From the NCBI GenBank assembly GCA_016931965.1, contig JAFGDT010000115.1, positions 62,001 through 126,000 of the forward strand: a stretch of 64,000 nt of DNA, given 5' to 3'. This document shows, in pieces, positions 1 to 9,026 of this stretch. Origin of the DNA: a bacterium. Lineage in GTDB: Bacteria; Zhuqueibacterota; QNDG01; DSAB01. Below the pieces are notes generated by a model that searched no databases, was not told where the DNA came from, and saw only the letters and a list, made by a program, of their open reading frames with translations. Position 1 is the stretch's first letter, and the number at the start of each line of letters is the position of its first letter. The position numbers were made by a program, and so were the translations under genes.

Positions 1-3000
1 CTTCGAAGGGTAAAACGTGCGCTCCCTGTGCAAACCACACCCCATAAATCTGTCGTCTCAAAAATGACATCCACCATTTCCTCTTCGCCACTGGTACGCA
101 TCCAGGTATTACCAAATTCTGGAACGATCACAATCCAGCTGTTTGGTTCTAAATTGGGATTGTATTGAATAAAACCATCAGCATAATCCGTCACTTCGCT
201 GTTATCCTCAAATCGTAATTTTAAATCCCACGATTGGATATCGACGGGTGTCATGACTTCGATTTGAACGCTGTCTCCCGGAATAACAATCCAGGGATTC
301 ACCCTCACCTGCGGATCAGGCGGTACAATGCCCTGTACCCATACAGTGTCACGTGTTGAGTTATTCCAGAGAATAGTATCCTCATCACAAAAAACAGTTG
401 CTTCATTAATCAGAGGCTCCACCCAGGGAGGCATAAACGTATCCACTTGACAACAATAGACAAACTCTTTTCTTCCACCCCGGGCATCCAATTTATTGAT
501 CGTCCATCTGAGCGTATCTCCGCTGACCCAATGGGACGGCTCAGCGAAATCAATAAATTCAACATCATCGGGTAAAATATCCTGTACAGTCATATCACGA
601 CAGATCATCTCTCCTTGGTTCACAACAGATACGTGATATTCGACTATTTTTCCGGGGAAAGTATACCAGACGGAATCTCCCTGAACAACGACAAGGGAAT
701 CTCCAACACCCACTTTTTCAATGGCTGCATCAGGCCCTTTTAGAGGAATGTTATAGACAAGTGTACTGTCCATATTGTTGTGAAGTAGAGTATCCTGAAT
801 GCAATCGATAGTCACCTTGTTCATCAGTGTAAATGTCTCTGACACCAACAAGGTATCAACAAAACAGCGGTAACTGAATCGAATGGATTCATGCAATGGA
901 ATAGAATCGACCATCCAGTTTATCATACTGCCTTGAACCGAGTCGGGCATTCTTTCAAATTCAACTGGTATTAAATTAGAGGGCAATACGTCCTCGATCG
1001 ACACATCTTCAACATCTTTGTGGCCGACATTCTGTACATGAACAGTATACTGGATGGTGTCTCCAGGTATTACAAACCAAGCGGTATCTTCATCCGAAAC
1101 AGAAAAGGATTCTGTGATAACCGATTTTGTCACAGCACAGTCAGCAGGCCCAGATGGAACCAGATAGTATCCTTTGTCTGCTGAAGTGAAACCATCGTAT
1201 AATACCGAAAGATCAATTGTTCTCCAATTCTGAGCTTGAATCGTATCGGGAGAAGCGTGAGAAAGAACAAAATAATACCGGAGGAAATGCTCAATGGCCT
1301 CGAAACCTTCTTCCGTATCTGTTCCTTCGTTGAGTTCAACATACCACCCCCCACTCTCAGTACACAACATCCTCAAACTATCGGTAAGACTTCCTTTACC
1401 TAATCCAACAAAATGGATGGGAATTCCCCTTTCTAAGGCTGCATCAGTAACCTCAGCAGAAGTGATGGTACTTCCCACATCCTCTCCTCCGACGATAGCC
1501 AAAACACCCTGTCTTCCCGAACGAGAATTCGCCAAGGATACAGCATCATAGAGCCCATCATACAAATGTCTCTGGTTTTCCGTAAATAAACGGTCGAATG
1601 CATCTTTGATGAGGGTGGTTTCTTGAGTAAAAGATTGCATCATCTCAACACCATTTCCAACACCGATAACGGCACCCCAATCGTCTTCTGTAAACTGATC
1701 GACAAAACCGGATAGCCCATCTCGCAAATTGTCACTCCATCCAGAAACTTGACTTGTAAAATCAACCACAAAAACCAATGAAAAATCGGATTTCGTGATC
1801 TCGGTTACTCTTAACCCCGGTTTGACATTTGGGTTTGCTGGAAAAAACGGGTCTTCTTTGTGATACTCCAACATTTTCTGCCATACATCACTTACTGGAT
1901 CACCCAGTTGGTTTACGTCTGAAATCGTCAACCACTTTGTGGTATCCGCCAATCCAAGAATATGCTTACCATTTTGATCGACCACATGGACTTTGGTAAG
2001 TACAGGTGCGGGAAAATCTCCTTGGACCCCCCGGATTTGATCGGTGTATGAAATATCACTGATCCTGACTGCGATGGAATCAATAGCGACAACAATATGA
2101 CATGAATCCCAGTTATTTACTTCGTTCATTTCAACGACGTCTTCCCCATAGTCGGCAAACAAATCAATCACATATTCACCTGGGTCAAGTCCTGGAAACA
2201 AACCTTGGACGACAATTGAATCATTGACAGCAAAAAATGATAGAGAATCTACATCAACCGGCTGAGCACCCAATTCTTGGGCAAAAAATGCTACTTGAAA
2301 AGGAATAATAACGTCCGCATTCCCCAGATTCTTTACAACTGCATTCACCTTGAAGGGATGTTTTGGAGAAATATGGCCTGATGGAACACACCTGATCGTC
2401 AAATCCGGAACGCCATAAGCATAGAGATCAGCATGAGCTTCATTATCTGTAGAAATCGAATCCGAAACACAATCGACATAGGCTGTGTTGGTTAAAATGG
2501 TCCCTTCGCTTGGCATTTTGGAACTCACCCGTGCCTGATAGTTCAGATGAACGGATTTGCCTGGATCAATTCTGGGAATGATCCATTGAATAGAATCTAC
2601 AGTAACCAGTTGGGGTTCTACTTCAAAATCAATCACATTAAGCGAATCGGCAAGAAAATCAACAACCTGCACATTGGCTGCTGTTCCATGTCCAGTATTG
2701 ATGATTTGAAGATCGTACGATACCGTATCATCTGCCACGGCATGATAGAGTGTGTCACCCATCTCTATGGTATATAAATCAGACTCAACCTTTTTGAATA
2801 AGGTGACATTGGGTGCCCAATAAGGAACATAGTAATATCCAACCCCCCTTCCAGTGACCCCATATTCGATATTTAACGTGACATCAACAACACGCCGCGT
2901 CCCATTGGTAAACGGATCGGTACTCATGTGGGCCAATGCATAATATGCTTGAAGTTCCTTCATAATCTCAAGATAAATCCCTGGCATATCATCTAATTTG

Positions 3001-3896
3001 GGTGCATGATAATATCGACCTCCAGTATTATCTGCCAACATCTGGAGACGCCAAGATTCTATATTATTTCCCAAGCCAATTGTATAAATAGAGACATTAT
3101 ATCTTATTGCATGCGCACCACATAGCAAATAGTCTGACTCACTTCCTTCATCTTTCCCATCAGTATATACAACAATATGTCTGCGTTCTTCATTGGGTTC
3201 ATATCTGAACAGGGCAACAGCGGCTTCAATTGCATCCCATAATAATGTACCATGTCGATCAGGATATTCCTCTTCAATCGCTTCAATCAGAACTGTCGTA
3301 TCGCTTGTAAAATCTTGACAGACAACCACATCTTGATCAAATTTGACAAGAGCGACGCGATCCAGTGGATTCATCTGCCTCACCAACATCTTTGCTGCAT
3401 TTTCTGCTTTGTAAACAGTATCACCCATACTGCCACTGTAATCCATAACCAAAACCACAGACGCACCTGCTTCTTTTACATCATAAACTTCGGTTACCAT
3501 ATAAGATGAATCGGTCTGTTTAACATCTGGATTCGGAGGTATACTGTGATTCTCATCATGGTATTCTAAAACTGTACCCCAGATATAATCAACCAGTCCA
3601 CCGCATTGAGCTATATCTGTAGGATATAACCAACGTGTTGTATCGGCCAAATCATGAACGTAGCGATTTTGTTGATCTTTAACTGTGATCAGAGACAAAA
3701 CCGGGTAGGGAAACTGTGCAGGAATCCCACGAAAAACAGTCGTATCGGCAATTGAAACATGATTAAATGTAACATTAAGAGATGTTACCGTTGAAAAAGA
3801 CGCCTGCACAAAAATGATAGAAAGAAGAGGAATGAAACGGAATCGGAGAAAATAATGGGCAAATCCAATCACCGGAGCAGAAAGCCTCTGAAACAT
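1..3896 (-). CDS. Large secreted VWA-domain protein with CARDB/DUF11-like repeats (3' end beyond window)
   Basis: Open minus frame from ATG at 3896 (MFQRLSAPVIGFAHYFLRFRFIPLLSIIFVQASFS, signal-like) with GGAGGTAG upstream, no stop to position 1. First VWA has a canonical MIDAS (VLVMDYSGSMG). Second VWA-like domain VFVVDFTSQVSGW. Multiple 'VVNQGEMICRDMTVQDILPDDVEF'-type DUF11/CARDB segments. Not in the ORF track because it has no stop inside the window. Confidence 0.85.
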   Translation of the reverse strand, partial: MFQRLSAPVIGFAHYFLRFRFIPLLSIIFVQASFSTVTSLNVTFNHVSIADTTVFRGIPAQFPYPVLSLITVKDQQNRYVHDLADTTRWLYPTDIAQCGGLVDYIWGTVLEYHDENHSIPPNPDVKQTDSSYMVTEVYDVKEAGASVVLVMDYSGSMGDTVYKAENAAKMLVRQMNPLDRVALVKFDQDVVVCQDFTSDTTVLIEAIEEEYPDRHGTLLWDAIEAAVALFRYEPNEERRHIVVYTDGKDEGSESDYLLCGAHAIRYNVSIYTIGLGNNIESWRLQMLADNTGGRYYHAPKLDDMPGIYLEIMKELQAYYALAHMSTDPFTNGTRRVVDVTLNIEYGVTGRGVGYYYVPYWAPNVTLFKKVESDLYTIEMGDTLYHAVADDTVSYDLQIINTGHGTAANVQVVDFLADSLNVIDFEVEPQLVTVDSIQWIIPRIDPGKSVHLNYQARVSSKMPSEGTILTNTAYVDCVSDSISTDNEAHADLYAYGVPDLTIRCVPSGHISPKHPFKVNAVVKNLGNADVIIPFQVAFFAQELGAQPVDVDSLSFFAVNDSIVVQGLFPGLDPGEYVIDLFADYGEDVVEMNEVNNWDSCHIVVAIDSIAVRISDISYTDQIRGVQGDFPAPVLTKVHVVDQNGKHILGLADTTKWLTISDVNQLGDPVSDVWQKMLEYHKEDPFFPANPNVKPGLRVTEITKSDFSLVFVVDFTSQVSGWSDNLRDGLSGFVDQFTEDDWGAVIGVGNGVEMMQSFTQETTLIKDAFDRLFTENQRHLYDGLYDAVSLANSRSGRQGVLAIVGGEDVGSTITSAEVTDAALERGIPIHFVGLGKGSLTDSLRMLCTESGGWYVELNEGTDTEEGFEAIEHFLRYYFVLSHASPDTIQAQNWRTIDLSVLYDGFTSADKGYYLVPSGPADCAVTKSVITESFSVSDEDTAWFVIPGDTIQYTVHVQNVGHKDVEDVSIEDVLPSNLIPVEFERMPDSVQGSMINWMVDSIPLHESIRFSYRCFVDTLLVSETFTLMNKVTIDCIQDTLLHNNMDSTLVYNIPLKGPDAAIEKVGVGDSLVVVQGDSVWYTFPGKIVEYHVSVVNQGEMICRDMTVQDILPDDVEFIDFAEPSHWVSGDTLRWTINKLDARGGRKEFVYCCQVDTFMPPWVEPLINEATVFCDEDTILWNNSTRDTVWVQGIVPPDPQVRVNPWIVIPGDSVQIEVMTPVDIQSWDLKLRFEDNSEVTDYADGFIQYNPNLEPNSWIVIVPEFGNTWMRTSGEEEMVDVIFETTDLWGVVCTGSARFTLR

Positions 3897-4412
3897 ATCT
3901 ACCTCCATCGATAGAAGCGCTCTCCTAAAAATTGAATAAAGCAACCTCACTTCAGACGTTACTTTACCACTTTTACAGGAGAATAGATATCCAGAGACCA
4001 TGCAAATCAACAGTTCCCATGGACCCCTCTCGCATTCTTTTGTCCCTGGTATATAACTATGTCCACAGTATTAAAACTGTTGATTTTCCACCCCTAAAGC
4101 GCTATATATTAATAAATAGATACCAAAAAGTCAAGTTAATAATTTTTTTCGATTTGTAAACGGAGTAATTACGCATTCTCACAAAATAATGAACATATGA
4201 TAGAACAAATAGAAAAGAAGTACAAAATTGATGGATCTCTTCGAAAAAGAAAGGGATAATCATTTGATCAAAAGGGATTTTTGTTTGTTGGTATCCAATT
4301 TCTTGAAGCCAATCATGTAACATCTGAGCTGAAGGAATTGCTCCTTTCATAGCCGAGTATAATAGAGGAATCAGACAGAATTTGTGTTTATGTTGAGTAA
4401 TAAAAAAATACC

Positions 4413-4441
4413 TTGCAATTTCCGCACGAAGTTAGTATAAT
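4413..4441 (+). promoter_or_regulatory. Putative sigma70 promoter TTGCAA-N17-TATAAT upstream of the 4709 gene
   Basis: -35 TTGCAA 4413-4418, 17-nt spacer, -10 TATAAT 4436-4441; leaves a ~260 nt leader. Confidence 0.5.
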
Positions 4442-4542
4442 TTGTTTAACTTACAAAGAAGAAAGCAAATTCACATCAGAGCCATATCAGAAAGATCAGT
4501 TATTATTGAAATAGAAACAATCAAAAAATAAAAAGCAATAAA

Positions 4543-4650
4543 ATGAAAAAGATGGGATATACGATTCTGTTGGGATTAACCATTTTATTTACATTGGCAA
4601 CTCTATTTTGTCTACGTACTAGAGCAATAAATGTAAAATCGCATCAATAA
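4543..4650 (+). CDS. Possible small membrane peptide (35 aa) in leader region
   Basis: ATG..TAA encodes MKKMGYTILLGLTILFTLATLFCLRTRAINVKSHQ, one hydrophobic helix; no clear Shine-Dalgarno. Confidence 0.25.
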   Translation: MKKMGYTILLGLTILFTLATLFCLRTRAINVKSHQ

Positions 4651-4708
4651 CAAAATATATACAAAAAACCTTCGTGCTAAGATTTTCATGCATTATTGGG
4701 AGGAGATC

Positions 4709-6025
4709 ATGAAAGATAAAATAAGTCATTCAATCTGCGTATTCATTGTTGCAGCATGGTTATTTTTGATTCCGAATCAAAGTCTGATTTTTCTTTTTGC
4801 TCAGGAAACGCTTTTGAGCAATGGATTCGCCTATATGGAGGATACCATTGCGAATGTATGGCAGACAATTGAAAGTGTGCCTTTTCCTGTTAAGTTGTTT
4901 ACAGGTAATATTGAAAGAGGATTGATTATCTTTGGAGGCACGGGAAGCCGACAAGGGGCTTTTTTAACAGATTTAGAAAGCAATCAGTGGGCGACCATTG
5001 CTGACGCCCCTTTTGATGTGATGGGTGTTTGCGGTGATAATGCATTTGGTCCCGTCGTATTTGGCGGAAATAACAACCGACAAGTATCCTACATGCGAAG
5101 ATACACCGACAATACCTGGATTGCAGTCCAGTCGGCTCCCTTTGCCATCAAAGATATAACTGGAACCAACGAATTTGGCCTCATCATTGCCGGTGGTATA
5201 GACAGCAAAGAAGTCGCTTACATAAAAAGCTACGCTTCAAATGAATGGATTCCGGTGGCCAATGCTCCATTCAGTATTACAAAAATAGCGGGATCAAATC
5301 AGAGGGGTGTTATCATCGTAGGGGGGAGAGAAAACAGACAGGTTGCTTATATGAAAGATTATTCAGAAAACAAATGGTATATCATTGCTGATGCTCCTTT
5401 TCCCGTCATTGATATTGCGGGGAATAATGCAACGGGACCAGTGATTATTGGTCAAAATCGCAAAATGGCGTATATGGACAACTACAAAGAAAATATTTGG
5501 AAGTTAATTGCAGACACACCTTATCCTGTATACCAAATAACCGGCACCAATGATGGCGGTGTAATCGTTTGTGGTAAAATTCCGGGAACTGTGGCAACCG
5601 ATTCGGAGCGACCTGTTCGGGGAATCGTCTTAAAAACATCGGTAGTTGAATTTACAGAAAGGGGAGATCTGGGTATTCAGGACGCGGGCGCCATTGTCGC
5701 TGAATGGTTGACGACCTCGCTCAACAAGACAGGAGCTTTTGAAGTTTACGAAAGATTATCTCTATCGACACTGATGGAAGAGCATAAATTGGGCATGACC
5801 GGGCTACTTGATGATGAAACCATCGCCGAGATCGGTCGAATTCGAGGCGTTGATGCCATCGTTACTGGAAGTGTGATCAAGTTTGGAGATATTATATCCG
5901 TAACAGCAAAAGTGATTGATGTAGAAACAGCCAAAATCATCAAATCTTCCGACATCAAAGTGACCGATATTAATGAAATCTCTTCAGGAATTGATGAACT
6001 GGCCGGAGAACTCGCCAGAGAATAA
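4709..6025 (+). CDS. Secreted propeller-like repeat protein with C-terminal CsgG/FlgO-like domain
   Basis: Track ORF starts at 4688; ATG 4709 has GGGAGGAG upstream. Signal-like N-terminus, ~43-aa repeats (W..IADAPF...GN...G.IIFGG...RQVAYM..Y..N), then VRGIVLKTSVVEFTERG..DAGAIVAEWLTTSLNKTGAFEVYERLSL..LL..IGRIRGVDAIVTGSVIKFGD. Confidence 0.75.
   Translation: MKDKISHSICVFIVAAWLFLIPNQSLIFLFAQETLLSNGFAYMEDTIANVWQTIESVPFPVKLFTGNIERGLIIFGGTGSRQGAFLTDLESNQWATIADAPFDVMGVCGDNAFGPVVFGGNNNRQVSYMRRYTDNTWIAVQSAPFAIKDITGTNEFGLIIAGGIDSKEVAYIKSYASNEWIPVANAPFSITKIAGSNQRGVIIVGGRENRQVAYMKDYSENKWYIIADAPFPVIDIAGNNATGPVIIGQNRKMAYMDNYKENIWKLIADTPYPVYQITGTNDGGVIVCGKIPGTVATDSERPVRGIVLKTSVVEFTERGDLGIQDAGAIVAEWLTTSLNKTGAFEVYERLSLSTLMEEHKLGMTGLLDDETIAEIGRIRGVDAIVTGSVIKFGDIISVTAKVIDVETAKIIKSSDIKVTDINEISSGIDELAGELARE
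4859..5600 (+). repeat. Protein-level tandem repeat, ~43 aa unit, about 5.5 copies
   Basis: Four consecutive 43-residue units, one 41-residue unit and a partial unit, each beginning W-x-x-(I/V)-x-x-x-P-(F/Y). Confidence 0.8.
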
Positions 6026-6098
6026 ATGGGTTCCGGTTTCCAAGCAATGGATTTAAATATGTTTTCCACCTTCTATTGTTACAGGAAAGGAGATTTTC

Positions 6099-6254
6099 AT
6101 GTCGAGACAGGAAATGATTGAATTTATCGATTAACCGTTCTTTCTATTTTCTGGTATTTTGGTTTATGTCGCTGCTCTCTATCGATATGGATTGTTTTGT
6201 CCGAAATGTCTATTATGGGCCTTCGGACATTTTTCTAAGGGATGGAGCAATTGA
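6099..6254 (+). pseudogene. TAA-interrupted micro-ORF encoding a TM + CPKC peptide
   Basis: GGAAAGGAG then ATG 6099: MSRQEMIEFID-(TAA 6132-6134)-PFFLFSGILVYVAALYRYGLFCPKCLLWAFGHFSKGWSN-TGA 6252-6254 in the same frame. Confidence 0.35.
6198..6236 (+). terminator. Possible stem-loop with T-rich tail upstream of folC
   Basis: TGTCCGAA (6198-6205) / TTCGGACA (6222-6229) inverted repeat followed by TTTTTCT. Confidence 0.3.
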
Positions 6255-6260
6255 AATGGA

Positions 6261-7571
6261 GTGATACGTTCCCTTTTTATGGACTACAACGAAACCACAT
6301 CCTATCTTTTTTCCAAACATGCCAAAGGCATGAAACTGGGACTGGACAATATCCAGTCTTTTTTAGATGGGATTAACCATCCTGAACAGGGCTTCCCCTC
6401 CATCCACATCGCAGGAACAAACGGTAAAGGATCCACAGCTGCCATTCTTGAATCCATTTTACGCGAGGCAGGATATAAAACCGGACTCTACACCTCACCC
6501 CATCTGATGGATATGAGAGAAAGAATTCAAATCAGCGGCCAATGGATCCCCCCTGAAAAAGTGATTCACTATATCCAATATTTCAAACCAGACATCGAAG
6601 CGACAAACCTTTCTTTCTTTGAAATACTCACAGCCATGTCTTTCCTCTATTTTCTCGAAAACAAGACAGACATTGCCATTCTTGAAACAGGTCTGGGAGG
6701 ACGGTTGGATGCAACCAATGTGGTTCTGCCCCTATTTTCAATGATTACAAAGATAGGACTCGATCACACACGGATTTTGGGCAAAACGCTGAAATCCATC
6801 ACTTACGAAAAAGGATCCATCTTCAAGTTCAATATCCCCTGTTTAATTGGTGTCAACAGCAACAAAGTGAAAACATATTTTCAAGAACTTGCTCGTGAAA
6901 GAACGCCTTTAATCTATTGTCAGAAACAAGTCCATATTTATAACACCCGACTCACCGATCAGGGAAGTTGGTTCGATGCGGAAGCAGAATATTTTTCTTA
7001 TCAAAATCTTTATCTACGGCTACTCGGTCATCACCAGGTTCAAAATTGCCAACTGGTTTTGTTGGCTGTGAATGAATTGATGAAGCGGGGGTGGATGATA
7101 TCGGAAAGGTCTGTTCGAGAGGGTTTGAAAAAAGTGCAATGGCCAACCCGGCTTGAACTCCTCTCTGAGCAGCCTAAACTCCTGCTGGATTCTGCGCACA
7201 ATCCTTTGGGCATCAAAAGCCTTGTCAAAGCACTGAAAACATTATTCGATTATGATCGATTGATATTCTTGTTTGGCGTTTTGCAAGATAAAGATTATCG
7301 GAAGATGATTGAACACATCATTCCCCTGGCTCAGGAATTGATTTTGACCAAACCACAAAGCGATAGAGCACTTGACCCAGAAAACCTTTACGGATTATCG
7401 ATAGGGCGGAAGAAATCCGTTCAAGTCATTCCAGATATCAGTCAAGCATGGGAGACGGCTGTCAACCTGGCCGGAAAGAATGATTTGGTTTGCGGAACAG
7501 GCTCCATGTTCCTGACAGGCGAACTTTTGCGTCTCTGGAAGAGAAAGAAAAATCATATTGTATACCAATGA
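6261..7571 (+). CDS. folC: Bifunctional folylpolyglutamate synthase/dihydrofolate synthase
   Basis: Mur-ligase family ATP motif IAGTNGKGSTAAILESILREAGYKTGLYTSPHL; TGLGGRLDATNV; LLDSAHNPLG. GTG start at 6261. Confidence 0.93.
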   Translation: MIRSLFMDYNETTSYLFSKHAKGMKLGLDNIQSFLDGINHPEQGFPSIHIAGTNGKGSTAAILESILREAGYKTGLYTSPHLMDMRERIQISGQWIPPEKVIHYIQYFKPDIEATNLSFFEILTAMSFLYFLENKTDIAILETGLGGRLDATNVVLPLFSMITKIGLDHTRILGKTLKSITYEKGSIFKFNIPCLIGVNSNKVKTYFQELARERTPLIYCQKQVHIYNTRLTDQGSWFDAEAEYFSYQNLYLRLLGHHQVQNCQLVLLAVNELMKRGWMISERSVREGLKKVQWPTRLELLSEQPKLLLDSAHNPLGIKSLVKALKTLFDYDRLIFLFGVLQDKDYRKMIEHIIPLAQELILTKPQSDRALDPENLYGLSIGRKKSVQVIPDISQAWETAVNLAGKNDLVCGTGSMFLTGELLRLWKRKKNHIVYQ

Positions 7572-7573
7572 AA

Positions 7574-7594
7574 AAGCCCGTCAATGACGGGCTT
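7574..7594 (-). terminator. Rho-independent terminator for the DUF151 gene
   Basis: On minus strand AAGCCCGTC-ATT-GACGGGCTT followed by TTTC, directly downstream of the stop at 7598; lies between convergent genes. Confidence 0.75.
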
Positions 7595-7597
7595 GAA

Positions 7598-8182
7598 TTA
7601 CGATTCCTTTTTGTTCTTATTTTTCCCCTTAGGTTTTATTTTTTCCTTCATTTCGTTTATCTGATCTCTTAATCTCGCCGCATCTTCGTATCGCTCATCC
7701 TCGACTGCTTTTTGAAGTTCAAAACTCAGATTCTGAATTTTATCTTCTTTATCTGGTTTCGGCTTTTCAATATCATCACTGATCGCTGCTTTTTGCATCA
7801 CTTCTTCATCGACAAAAATAGGAGAATGGGTTCGCAGTGCCAGAGCAATGGCATCACTGGGTCTTGCATCAACTTTATGCTGAGAGCCGTTTAATTTAAT
7901 ATCAATAGTTGCATAATAGGTGTTTTCCTGCAAGTCACTCACAACAACGCGAGCGATATTGACTTCTATAGAATCGAGCAGACTTTTCATTAAATCATGG
8001 GTCATGGGCCGGGGAGGTGTTACCTTCTCAATTTGCAGTGCAATGGCCTGCGCTTCTGCAGGCCCAACAACGATCGGAAGCCAGCGACGGTATGTATCAT
8101 CTCTCAGGATGACGACAAACCGATTACTCGACGTATCTAAAGTGACCCTTTCAACCCGCACAGCAACAATCATTCTCATCAC
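7598..8182 (-). CDS. DUF151 bifunctional nuclease family protein with C-terminal UVR motif
   Basis: LPIVVGPAEAQAIALQIE..RPMTHDLMKSLLDSI..ARPSDAIALALRTHSPIFV; UVR-like LQKAVEDERYEDAARLRDQINEMK. Confidence 0.9.
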   Translation of the reverse strand: MMRMIVAVRVERVTLDTSSNRFVVILRDDTYRRWLPIVVGPAEAQAIALQIEKVTPPRPMTHDLMKSLLDSIEVNIARVVVSDLQENTYYATIDIKLNGSQHKVDARPSDAIALALRTHSPIFVDEEVMQKAAISDDIEKPKPDKEDKIQNLSFELQKAVEDERYEDAARLRDQINEMKEKIKPKGKNKNKKES

Positions 8183-8261
8183 CTCACCAATAGCCTAAAG
8201 TATCTAAGCTTATTGATAAAAAATGACAAAATCAAGAGAAATTTTTGTAATAATATAATGA

Positions 8262-9011
8262 TCATTTTTTATATTGAATCGATTTAATAAACCCATTCGA
8301 ATGATAGAGTGATCGAAAGATATTTTTCCGGATGTTGGCATACCTTTCCTCTGACTGAAGATGGTCGATGATTCCCTTGATCTTTTGTCTTCTGGACGAT
8401 CCATCTTCGGGACACAATTTCGGAAGTACAGGAAGTTCCAACTCACCAGCAAATTGCTTCAACAAAGTCTCTTCAATATAAACAAGAGGGCGGATGATCT
8501 GCATTTTTCCTTTGAAGACCTCTTGAACTGGATTCATCGCTTCTATTTTTCGGCCATAAAAAATATTGATGAGAAGTGTTTCAATGATATCATCCCGGTG
8601 ATGACCGTATGCAATCTTATTGCACCCTTCACGGTGAGCCGTTTCATAGATTTTCCTTCTCCGATACATGGAGCAAATAAAACAGGGATTTTTAACGGCA
8701 TCCGGATCAAAGGCGCGTTTATAAATCTCTGTATGCACGATACGATATTCTACACCCAATTGCCTAAAATAGGATTCCAATAGACTTGCCTTTTTTGGTC
8801 TTTTTTCTTGAAATCCCAAATCAATATGAACTGCAATAAGAGAGAAAGGATTGATTGACTGAATGAATGCATCGGACAACAAGTTTAAGAGAGAGAGACT
8901 GTCTGCCCCTCCTGATATTCCCACCAGAACGCGATCGCCCTTTTCAATCATACGATAATCATACAGGGCCTTGACCACTTTTTTTCGTAATTTTTTGTGG
9001 AGTTGTGTCAT
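8262..9011 (-). CDS. ttcA: TtcA-like tRNA thiolation PP-loop ATPase
   Basis: PP-loop GISGGADSLSLL; CFICSMYRRRKIYETAHREGCNKIAYGHHRDDIIETLLINIFYG; further Cys in LPKLCPEDGSS. Confidence 0.8.
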   Translation of the reverse strand: MTQLHKKLRKKVVKALYDYRMIEKGDRVLVGISGGADSLSLLNLLSDAFIQSINPFSLIAVHIDLGFQEKRPKKASLLESYFRQLGVEYRIVHTEIYKRAFDPDAVKNPCFICSMYRRRKIYETAHREGCNKIAYGHHRDDIIETLLINIFYGRKIEAMNPVQEVFKGKMQIIRPLVYIEETLLKQFAGELELPVLPKLCPEDGSSRRQKIKGIIDHLQSEERYANIRKNIFRSLYHSNGFIKSIQYKK

Positions 9012-9026
9012 CCCTGTTCATCCACC

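Noticed and set aside
1130-3509. Small ORFs listed in the track between 1130 and 3509
   Set aside because: All overlap the continuous minus-strand VWA gene, which explains the sequence better.
4102-4350. 82-aa minus ORF MKGAIPSAQMLHDWLQEIGYQQ...
   Set aside because: AT-rich intergenic region, no well-spaced Shine-Dalgarno, C-terminal half low complexity. Might be a gene remnant but not supportable.
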